Under the pieces are notes generated by a model that worked only from the letters and a program-made list of their open reading frames with translations, was not told the DNA's origin and ran no database searches. From Scenedesmus sp. ARA3 (Eukaryota; Chlorophyta; Chlorophyceae; Sphaeropleales; Scenedesmaceae), in the NCBI GenBank assembly GCA_004335835.1, contig RWJK01000576.1:1-14847 (forward strand): a stretch of DNA of 14,847 nt. The letters run 5' to 3'. Of this stretch, positions 1-8,400 are shown piece by piece; position 1 is the stretch's first letter; each line of letters starts with the position of its first letter. A program made the position numbers and the translations under genes.

Positions 1-474
1 GGTCCTGAATGCTGTCTTGTGCCTATCCTCCTCTTTGATGGGGATTTGCCAATAACCTGCTGCTAGGTCAAGGCCTGAAAAGACACAAGCTCCATTAAGG
101 GAGTCTAGCAAATCGTCTATCCTTGGCAAGGGATAGCGATTCTTGATGGAGATGGTATTGAGGGCTCTGTAATCGATGCACCATCGCAAACCACCGCCTT
201 TCTTCCTTGCAAACAAAACAGGTGCTCCAAAAGGAGAGGAAGAGGGTACTACCCATCCTTTCTCCAGAGCAAGGGTCAACTGCTTAACCAGCTCTTCCTT
301 TTCAGGCTGTGACAGCCTGTACTGGAAACCAACTGGTGGCTGTTTACCTTGTTCAAACTCTATGGTCATGACAGGCAAACCTGGGCGATTAATTACACCA
401 TCAGGCAGCTCATCAAACACCCGTTTGTATTTGAAGAGGATCTGTTTGGTGGTCGTGGCCCGCCTACTCAGAGG
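1..474 (-). mobile_element. Ty3/Gypsy retrotransposon pol fragment (reverse transcriptase, N-terminal part)
   Basis: The minus strand is open for 158 codons from 474 to the window edge and reads as a Ty3/Gypsy-type reverse transcriptase. In order it shows [12 protein letters not shown] (the linker ahead of RT), [55 protein letters not shown] and [15 protein letters not shown]. The Asp in [11 protein letters not shown] is the first catalytic carboxylate; the YxDD motif would lie beyond position 1. In a living element this enzyme copies element RNA into DNA. A TGA at 477-475 closes the frame upstream, and no protease or gag sequence is recognisable at higher coordinates, where the phosphoesterase gene begins. 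No LTR is visible. The piece is therefore truncated on its 5' side, yet it has no internal stop or frameshift, so it is probably fairly young. Family call is firm; whether the rest of the element is intact cannot be judged here. Confidence 0.92.
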
Positions 475-501
475 TCATTTCCGCTGCACTCTGGTTAAAG
501 C

Positions 502-753
502 ATGTTGCTCGCTCGCCGGAGTGCATGCTCAGCATATTCGTTCAACCGAATGCACCGCAGCGTAGCTTGCCGGGCGGGTAGCACCGGGAGAACGAGGCTA
601 GCTGTAGTTGGGGATGTTCATGACCAATGGAGTGCCAAGGATGCTGCTGCTCTCAAGGCTCTAGATGTCGTAAGTATTGAAGTGCTGACGATATGTCTTT
701 GATGACCAGAGCATTCACCGTTCAGTTGAACTGCTTCATGTATAGCGCATCAC

Positions 754-804
<51 letters not shown>

Positions 805-1429
805 CTTCCTCTGCAGGACTTCACGCTGTTTGTTGGGGATTTTGGCAACGAAAAGGTGTCAGTAGTCAAAGAGATAGCAAGCATAGGAGAACCCAAGGCA
901 GTCATCCTGGTGAGAAAAGCCCTGGAATCAAGGCTAGCCTGGTCGGCTACAGTGGACAACTTCATGATGCACTGGTGTTACAGCTGCATGCGCAGATGCA
1001 CTGGCCTTTGAACAGCCGACTGCCGTACCTGGCACTGCCAACTTATGCAAGCACCTGACAATGATGCGATGCGAGTTTCTGTTCCTTGCATCTGCTCAGC
1101 AAAGTTCTTCTGTTGTCTATGCGCTTGCAGGGAAACCATGATGCATGTGAGTGTCGAGTCAGCAGTTGCTGATAGGTGCAGCAGCTGCAGCAGCAGCAAT
1201 GTACAGCAATTGCGGCCGCCTCAAGCTACACAAAACATCTTCAGCAGCACAGTTGCGGCAGTGGCATGACATTCTGAACACACCAAGGATGGCTGCAGCA
1301 GGCATAAATATAGTGGCAGGCAGTGGAAGAGTGTGATTGTTGCACCTTTTCCTCTAAATGTTCATGCTGTGTACTGCAGGGTACACCATGACAGCCAGGC
1401 CCAGGAGCAGATCACCCTCGCCACCCACT

Positions 1430-1467
<38 letters not shown>

Positions 1468-3238
1468 GGGCACACCGCAGCCACCGCCTGACCGCGTGCA
1501 GCACCAGCTGGATGCACTGGGCGACTGCCACATCGGCTACAGCCACATGCAGCTGCCCAACAGCAGCATCAGCTTAGTGGGTGCACGGCCTTTTTCCAAG
1601 GTGAAATTTTCATTGCTAAGTTATGCTAACTAGCTACGATAGCTGAGACAACCTGCTGCAGCAGGTTGTCATGTATTGCCATGTGCTGCCTGGTTGCATA
1701 GTCTGCAGCTGCACTCCAAGAGGCACCCATGACAGTCACCACCTGTGCCAAGCAAGCAGCTGTGTATGCTTCACCTGACATCGGCTGCACATCCGTGTGC
1801 ATACCGTCACCCCCTCTCCCCCCAGGGCGGCAAGTCCATGCGCACCATCAAGGACTTCATGGCGCGGTTGTACAACATCCATGACATGGGCGAGTCCGCG
1901 CAGCGCATACTGCAGATCATCCACAACAGCGTGCCGCATTGTAAACCGCTCATCATAATGGGCCACAACGGGCCAGCAGGCTTGGGAGGGGAGCGGCACA
2001 ACATTTGTGGTGTTGACTGGGTCAAGGAGGCAGGGGACCACGGGGACCCTGACCTGGCGGCTGTGCTGCAGCAGCTGCGGGAGGCGGGCAGGCAGGTGGC
2101 GCTGGTGGTGTTTGGGCACATGCACCACAAGCTGCGAGGTGGGTGGTGTGTGCATTGGTTGGTCGAGGGTGTGGCTTTTTTACGCATGCTGCGCTGTGTG
2201 CTACAAGCTGTCAGTTGAGCTGAGATGAGGTTGCTGGGATTGGACGCTCGCGCTGCTGCATAGTACGGTGATGGCAGTGATTGCCAGTTGGACACTGTGA
2301 TTAGGTCTGAGTTTGTGCTTAGAAGCTGCGTGCTGTGCGTGACTGTCAGCAGGAGCTGCACAAACAGCATGAGGTGCATTGTCCACGTCATGCAGCTGCA
2401 GTAAACAACTGTCTGACTGTTGAAAAGCAGTGGTGGCGAAGGTGCTGAAGCCCAGCTTTGGCAACTGTTCCCGCGGCTCTGCTGCTGGGTTGCAGGCAAC
2501 GGCAACCGCCAGATGGTGCACGTGGATGACAGCGGCTGCGTGTACCTCAATGCAGCAACGGTACCTAGGGTAGTGCCGGCGCCTTGCAGAGGTGGGCAGA
2601 CAGTTTGTTGCTGCTGTCCAGGGCGATGAGCATGCTGGCATGTCTGGTGGCGTCAGGTTAGCTGTAGCCTGCAATACCACTACCAAGCAAATTGTGTGCA
2701 GTTTGCGGTTAGTACATGTACGGCATTGTTACTGCGTCTTGAGCTGTGCTGCCTGTGCTGTGCTGCAGGGCCCGACACACCGCCGGCCACCAGGCACCAT
2801 TTCTTGGTGATTGAGCTGCAGAATGGCGCAGTGCAATGCGCAGCTGACACCTGGGTGCAAGTCACAGAGGCCGATGCTGCAGACAGCAGCACAAGCAGTA
2901 GCAGCCAGCCGGACGCTGCTCAGCAGCAGGCAGCAGCGGCAGACCACAGCAGCAGCAGCAGCAGCAGCAGCGGTGCTGGCCAAGGGCTGCTGGTAGCGGC
3001 GCAGCAGGCCAGTAGCAGTGATCTGCAGCTGCAGTTAGACTGGCGGCCCTGGGCTGTGCAGGGTTTCACAGTGCAGGTAGCTGAAGTGTCAGAGGTGTTT
3101 AGGACCCTGGGAGAGCAGAGCAGCAGCAGCAGCAGCAGGCACATACAGTACTGGGACGCTTTCAACGCGGCATGGAAAGAGGCACACGTTCCTAGTAAAG
3201 CTCTCCCTGCTGAAGCTGTGGCAGTTGCTGCAAGCTAG
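502..3238 (+). CDS. Calcineurin-like metallophosphoesterase, seven exons, probably organellar
   Basis: Exons: 502-669, 817-909, 1131-1146, 1380-1600, 1826-2138, 2496-2591, 2769-3238 (458 aa). All introns are GT-AG and phases agree. Metal-site motifs run in family order: GDVH (37-40), GDFGNE (63-68), GNHD (88-91), GHNGP (212-216) and GHMHH (263-267). The wording resembles the cyanobacterial/plant metallophosphoesterase group (TIGR04168-like: GDVHDQW, VGDFGNE, QLDALGDCHIGY), which hydrolyses phosphoesters with two metal ions; the substrate is not known. The first 31 residues are rich in Arg/Ser/Ala and could be a transit peptide. ATG 502 is the first start in frame; Met17 (550) is an alternative. 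Oddities are a 16-nt third exon, a poly-Ala run in exon 4, and a Ser/Gln/Ala insertion of about 50 residues in exon 7 before LDWRPW. The exon 6 donor at 2592 was preferred to 2570 because only 2592 keeps phase. Confidence 0.87.
757..795 (+). repeat. (CTG)13 tract in intron 1 of the phosphoesterase gene
   Basis: Thirteen perfect CTG units are followed by three ATG units, ending 12 nt before the AG acceptor at 815-816. The tract lies in the intron, where a pyrimidine tract would normally be. Such runs are prone to slippage and length polymorphism. Confidence 0.95.
1434..1466 (+). repeat. (CAG)11 tract coding for poly-Ala in exon 4
   Basis: Eleven CAG units are read in the GCA frame as a run of about ten alanines. 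The run falls between the GNHDAWYT segment and the conserved DRVQHQLDALGDCHIGY segment, so it is an insertion in a loop of the phosphoesterase rather than in its core. Confidence 0.93.
2948..2971 (+). repeat. (AGC)8 tract coding for poly-Ser in exon 7
   Basis: Eight AGC codons give eight serines inside a longer Ser/Ala/Gln stretch (about 2880-3025) that interrupts the C-terminal part of the phosphoesterase. A second shorter AGC run lies at about 3119-3138. Confidence 0.93.
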
Positions 3239-3749
3239 CAGCTGGTGCAGTGGCATGCATGTGCAGCTGCATACACAGGTTGGTGCTTGGCAACAGCACT
3301 GCCCGGGCGGCGTGTTGAGCTCTCAGACAAGCGCGTGACGCGAGGTCGTACACGTGCAGTACTGTCTAGCTGCATTGATGGTGCGCATGCGCTTGCATTG
3401 TTGCTCATGTTGCGGCGGGGGTCCTGTTGACAGCATGAGGCGCTACTCCAGCCATCTCATCAATCCATATCCTCGTGGCAGAACTTCTGCTTTGTCCCTT
3501 CTGCTACCTGAGACCCCATGGTGCATACATCCGTAACGCTTCCCTCAGGCTGATGAAGGTGGTTACACAGTTGTACCGCAGCTTCTAATTGTAGTGCCTG
3601 CACTGACAAGGACTGCGGCTCTGCTCATTCCCATTTGTGGTCCACCCAACATGGAATGGCGTCAACACAAACGCCGACACAAACAGCACTAGCACTCAGT
3701 TGCCCCGGCCAACGTTGGGCCAACCAACACGGCCGCCATGGTGTATAAC

Positions 3750-3754
3750 TTACA
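3750..3754 (-). terminator. Possible TGTAA polyadenylation signal of the minus-strand gene
   Basis: Plus-strand TTACA reads as TGTAA on the minus strand, the usual poly(A) signal of chlorophycean algae. It lies about 530 nt past the stop codon at 4284, the first such match downstream. A five-base motif is weak evidence by itself. Confidence 0.35.
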
Positions 3755-3974
3755 GCAGCCAGGATCACGCTTGCAACGATGACTGCGAAAACTTGCATGC
3801 CAGTCAAAATCATAAGTCAAGCTGGTGCTGTGAGCCTGACAGGCCACTGTGATCGTAAACGGCCTCACACACCACACTGCAGCAGCGGCTGCTAATGAAG
3901 TGGCACACTATGAACCCCGCATAACCTGACGTACTGCCAACCTACCAAATAAAGCAGCAGCTTTTGCTCCCACG

Positions 3975-3979
3975 TGTAA
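3975..3979 (+). terminator. Possible TGTAA polyadenylation signal of the phosphoesterase gene
   Basis: TGTAA occurs about 735 nt after the TAG at 3236-3238, the first plus-strand match downstream of that stop. Cleavage would be expected some 10-20 nt later. The implied 3' UTR is long but not extraordinary for a chlorophycean alga. Confidence 0.4.
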
Positions 3980-4283
3980 CAAAAACACTGTACCAACCTT
4001 GTACCAACATACAATAAATGCTTCGTCTCGTCTCAAAACGCCTGTCACATGCTGACGCGACACATGGCTAGCTGCTTGCAGTACGGTGCAGTACCTGAGA
4101 GTTGAAAATGCCGTGAACCTTGTCTGAGCTGCTGAATGACTGCTCTGCTGGCAGCTCCTGCTGTTTGCTTCCCCAGCCTAACGACATTGCGCCGCCTTGC
4201 CCACATCACGCAGCACGCTCCCATGTGAAAGACAATTTTGAAGACTCCACAGCTTACGCGCTGCACAGCATGCGCTGCTGCCC

Positions 4284-5366
4284 TCACACATCCACCTCGA
4301 TGCCCTTGTCTGCTGTCTCCTTCATCACCACTAAGCTCTCCTGCTGGTTCTCGCTCAAGCTCACACCGCCAAACAGCATCTCATTCGTGGGCTGGCCCTT
4401 CCTGCAGGGGCAAAGAGCAGCGCAGCCGGCCAGCGGGCGCCTTATCAGCCAGGGAGCATATAGGGTGGCGGTGCAAGTCGATGAACCAGCACCGGACAGC
4501 CAGCCTGCTTGTCATGAACACAGTCATCTGCCACTGGCAGCTGCTCCTGCAGCGTTGCTAGGTATGTTCCGCCAGCAGCAAGCCCGCAGCAAGCTATGCA
4601 CCCAGGGAACACAGCACTGCTGACATGTGTGATGTAAGCTCTCTGTCAACAGCAGTAGCTACAGCTGCTGAGCACTAGAAGAAGTCACTCCAAACCTGCA
4701 CACCCCGTACCTGACGTACTCCATGCCAGCAGAGCTAAGGCCGGGGCAGGGCCTGTAGGCCTTGATGGGCCACCAGCCAAAGCCTGGCACTGCACCCAGC
4801 CCGCCAACGATGCGGCCCTCACCATCGCACCTGCACGTGCGAGCAGCAGCATGCACCACGACAAGTGATTGACGAAGCAGCTTGTGACGTGCCTTGCTTG
4901 CTGCGGCTGCGGCAGTTATGGCGGCAACCAGTGCAGCTGCTGCACTGTACGTGGTTGCGCTGCTCAAGATGCCCCTGCTTCTGCAACAGCTCATTCATAT
5001 CACTTTTTGTCTGGGTGTGCCTCCCATAGCGCAGCTGACGCATGAATCTCACGCCCCCTCCTGATGCAACTGGTGCCACCCCCTCACCCGCCAGGTGCCT
5101 TCCCGAGATCCACACCACAGGTTCTGCAGACGTTCGAAGATGTTGCCTGCAAGCAAAGCAACGTATACATGGCTGAGCAACCCGCTGTCTGCTGCTGCAT
5201 GGCCCATGTGGTGATGCTGTGGTGCCTGCTTCCCCACCTGCCCTGTACTGTCATTGGCAGCACGCACAGTTACCCGTCTGCCTACTTGTCCGAGTAGCAT
5301 AGATTGTCTGCATGAGACTTTCGCGCTCGAGCGAGCTTGCAATTGCTGGCTAGCGAGGGTCTGCAT
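4284..5366 (-). CDS. Small conserved-looking protein of unknown function, predicted plastid-targeted
   Basis: Minus-strand exons, in transcription order: 5366-5249, 4939-4711, 4401-4284 (154 aa). Residues 1-36 (MQTLASQQLQARSS..., ending VTVRA before ANDT) are rich in Ser/Arg/Gln with few acidic residues and end in a typical chloroplast cleavage motif, so plastid import is likely. An Ala-rich hydrophobic stretch (about 41-54) follows, then an RTCRCDGEGRIVGG segment, then VPGFGWWPIKAYRPCPG, and the C terminus GQPTNEMLFGG...ADKGIEVDV. The Gly/Pro/Trp/Cys pattern looks strongly constrained and resembles uncharacterised proteins of plants and algae, but I cannot name the family and assign no function. 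The exon 2 to 3 join (EYVR-KGQPTNEM) is secure in phase. The exon 1 to 2 join is the least certain, chosen because it is the only phase-compatible GT-AG pair I found. Its start faces the next gene across 115 bp. Confidence 0.7.
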
Positions 5367-5481
5367 GGTGTCTGGATGTGGTGGGCCTGAGTGTTACCAG
5401 CAATTCAGACAGCAAAAGCTATTACTTCGAAGATCTTCAGCAGGAACAAACCGAGGACCTCCTGCTTAGGTCTGCTATCGA
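5367..5481. promoter_or_regulatory. Short divergent intergenic region, candidate bidirectional promoter
   Basis: Only 115 bp separate the proposed ATG codons of the minus-strand small-protein gene and the plus-strand RING gene. The interval has no evident TATA box. It contains two overlapping palindromes, TTCGAA (5426-5431) and GAAGATCTTC (5429-5438). If the RING gene starts at the later ATG 5707, the shared upstream region would be about 340 bp. Confidence 0.4.
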
Positions 5482-8400
5482 ATGGAGGGAACAGTAGCCT
5501 TGTCATCTGACAATGTCAAGCCCGGGACTTACCTCAGCCACGTTCGTGGGCAGGTTTGCAACAATGACTTTATCTTTGTGTTAGAGCGGCGCAATGGTAT
5601 TAGCTGGACCGCCTGGTTTGGGAAGTTGTCCACATCATCAGATGGAGCCCGAACACAATGTCCCTCGTTGACTTTACACAGAACTGTGCTTCAACAAAAG
5701 CACAATATGTGCGACAGACAGCATCTGCTCCTGGCGTTGCTGCTCGCCGTGGCAGCAGCAGCAGCAACTCAACAGGAAGGCACATTGTTCCCCCCTGTCA
5801 GCTGGCCACAAATCTCTGTGTGCATCTGGCTAGCTTACGTTGTGCTTCGTCAGGGTGACCATGACCGGAGAGGCGTGCTCTGGGGCTGGCTGTCTGCTTG
5901 TGCCATGCTCTGCTTTGTGGCGTTCGACAGCAGCTTCCGCAGCTGGGGTGAGTGGAGCACAGAGTGGCAAGTGCAGGTTGTATCCTGATTAGATTCTCAG
6001 ATCACGATGCTATGCATGTGGGCTGTGCATGCTGCTCTCCATGCAAGCTGCGGTGAGGATCCTCTGTGTGACCAGCTGCAGGTTGTTCATTCTGTCACCG
6101 CCACCAACATAGGTAAGCGCTTGCAACTCACTTGCTCCTGCAACCTGCTTGTCCTTGCAGGAGACGTGTACTTCTTCTGCGGGCCGCAGATGCAGTACTG
6201 CACGTGTGGCTTCCGCTGGAACCTTGCTGGCTGGTCAAAGGCCTTCATCCTGTGGAACTTTGTGCTGTCAGCAGCGCTGGGTGTGCAGCGGCTCATCATA
6301 CAGCTGGGGCTCTGCGGCTTGCTGCCTGGTGGGTTAGCTGCTGCTGCTGCTGCTGCTGCCACCAGATAGCACAGCATCAGCACAAGCAGGTCCAGCAGCG
6401 CATGCAGAGAGTTGCAGAAAAGGCAACATTCAGGACCTGATAGGGGGCCGCATGCTGGGCCGCTTGCAGGGCTGCATCAGCTCAACACCTGGCATCCGGC
6501 TTGCATAGCAGCAGCTGCAGATGCTTGCTGCTGTGCGTGCGCATCCCTGGCCTCGCCTGCCAACAGCTTTTTCTGAATGTCAGCCCCGCAGTTGTGTTTA
6601 TGCATGAAAAGCGTATGTCTCCATGACAAGCACCACTGTGCTGCTGCGCAGGCGAGGAGGTGGTCACGCGTGAGAGCTTCATCAGCATCTGCTGGCGACT
6701 CATCCCCTACTGGCTCAACAACTGGGAGCAGCAGTGGGGCGCAGAGTGCAGCAGCATGATGGTGAGCAGCGCAGCGAGCCAGCAGAACCATTGCAGCTGG
6801 GTGCCACCCCCAACCCCTGTGCCTTCTGTATATTCAGCAGGCAACAGCCTTGCTGCATGGCTGCCGCAACCGGCTTGCGCTGTACACTAGCAAGCTGTGT
6901 TTGTACATGCTGGCAGCATTGCAGCCATGCTGCCCTCGTACCCAGCCTCATCGCTTCACTTCCTCCCGCTCTGCCCTACCCGCGCCGCCCCTGCCTGTGT
7001 GCTGTGCTGCAGTTTGAGCTGCCTCATTTTGCGGTGGAGCTGGTCATTATCCTGCCCTGCGTGCAGATCCTGTGCAGCCGCATGAAGGTGCTGGCCATGC
7101 CTTCCGTCAACGCTGCGCTGCCGCCGCGCAGGGATGGGCGGCCGCAGCTGGTGCGCGAGGAGTACGTGCCCAATGTGCTGCGCGGCTGCTGGGAGCGGCA
7201 GCCGGCGCAGCGCCACATCTGGCAGCGCATCAGGTGCGCGGGGAAAGGGGCAGGCGGCAGGCTGGGCAGGGATGGTGATGGTGGTGGTGCGAGCTATGCA
7301 GGATGGCTGAACGTAGCAACTGTGCAGGGTGTATGACTTCAGGGAGATGATCTCACTGTGGCAATGCCTAATGCTCTGGGCCACGGCCGTGTCCTGCAAG
7401 CCATGCCTTGTCCCTGCTTGTCCTGCAGCCAGTGACCCTCAGCATACGCTGTTTCCCTGCTGCGCCTCGCGCGCTGCAGGGCCAACCGGCGCATCATCGC
7501 CTTCTCCTGCCTGCTGTGCGGCATGGCGCTGGCCAACGCGCTGCTCATCCCGCTGCACCTGGAGGCCCGCATCCTGCAGCACCCCGACACAGCACTCATG
7601 GCTGCAGCGGGCCGCGTGCCAGCAGACTGGCGGGACGCCGGCAGCCTGCGGGAGCTGCAGCAGGGCCTGCGCAACGGCTCGGTGACGCTGGGCGAGGAGC
7701 TTGAAGTTCAGCAGACCGCAGCAGGATTGGCTGGCAGTGGCGGGAGCAACAGCACTGCCAGCAAACATGTTGCAGCAGCAGCAGCAGAGCTGGGCTCCTG
7801 GGGGACAGACAAGGTGTGGGCAGCTGATGCAGTGGGTAGGCTGGTTGAGCGAGTCGCGCTGTACCAGGGCGAGGCGCGCGGCTGCCCCGATGTCGAGCGG
7901 CTGCGGCGCAACCTGCTGAAGCACCACGGAGAGATTGCGCGGATGCAGGTGCGCAGATAGGCTGGCGCTGGGGAGCAGCCGGGGCACACTTGCAGCAGCA
8001 GCAACGGGTATCTCATCAATCGTGGGTGTGTTGCAGACACAGCAGCAGCCAGTTGGCATCAGCTCCCATGGCATCCGGCTCGCCATGTCTTGCTGCACAC
8101 ACAAGCAGCTTGCCCCTGTCCTAGCGTGGGTGTCTGCTCATGCACGTGGGTTTCACGGCAGCCTGATATATGCAAACCTCTGCTGAACACTGCCGATCTC
8201 GTGCACATCCTCCTTTCGCCATTGCTGCTGCTGCTGCTGCTGCCTGCAGGAGCCGCAGCACCGCGCCACCATCCCGCTGGTGGAGATGGCGCTGGCGCTG
8301 ATGCGCCTCAGCACGGAGAAGTTCTTCGTGCTGCTGTCGCTGTACGTGGCCTTCCTGCTCTTCCGCGTGCCGCCGCGCGCGGCAGCGGCGCTGGTGGCGC

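Larger units (their letters stand above)
3239..4283. other. Region between convergent genes (3' UTRs); no convincing gene
   Basis: This stretch separates the stop of the plus-strand phosphoesterase from the stop of the minus-strand gene at 4284. It holds one TGTAA-type signal for each strand, arranged so that the two 3' UTRs could overlap between about 3750 and 3979. A 10-bp perfect palindrome, CCAACGTTGG, sits at 3709-3718, and a short direct repeat, TGTACCAAC, occurs twice near 3990-4007. A short hydrophobic minus-strand reading frame at 3813-3754 is discussed in the findings. Other frames look random. Confidence 0.6.

Noticed and set aside
498..528. Inverted AGCATG/CATGCT pair around the phosphoesterase start as a retroelement terminal repeat
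   Set aside because: Six-base arms are too short to support an element end, and Gypsy elements end in long direct LTRs.
1807..2550. 247-codon minus-strand frame opposite phosphoesterase exon 5
   Set aside because: It lies antisense to conserved motifs and spans their intron, has no family motifs and arises from GC-rich third positions.
2570..2575. Donor GTAGTG at 2570 for exon 6 of the phosphoesterase
   Set aside because: It directly follows the conserved NAATVPR, but its phase does not match exon 7; the donor at 2592 does.
3709..3718. Perfect palindrome CCAACGTTGG between convergent genes as a terminator or transposon end
   Set aside because: It has no loop, no T-run and no duplicated flanks; a 10-bp palindrome is expected by chance occasionally.
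5426..5438. Heat-shock-element-like TTC/GAA repeats in the divergent promoter
   Set aside because: Spacing of the GAA and TTC units is 0 and 4 bases rather than the required 2, so it does not form a standard heat-shock element.
7439..8104. 221-codon minus-strand frame opposite RING gene exon 6
   Set aside because: It is Cys/Gln/Ala-rich shadow sequence of a well-supported plus-strand exon with no recognisable domain.
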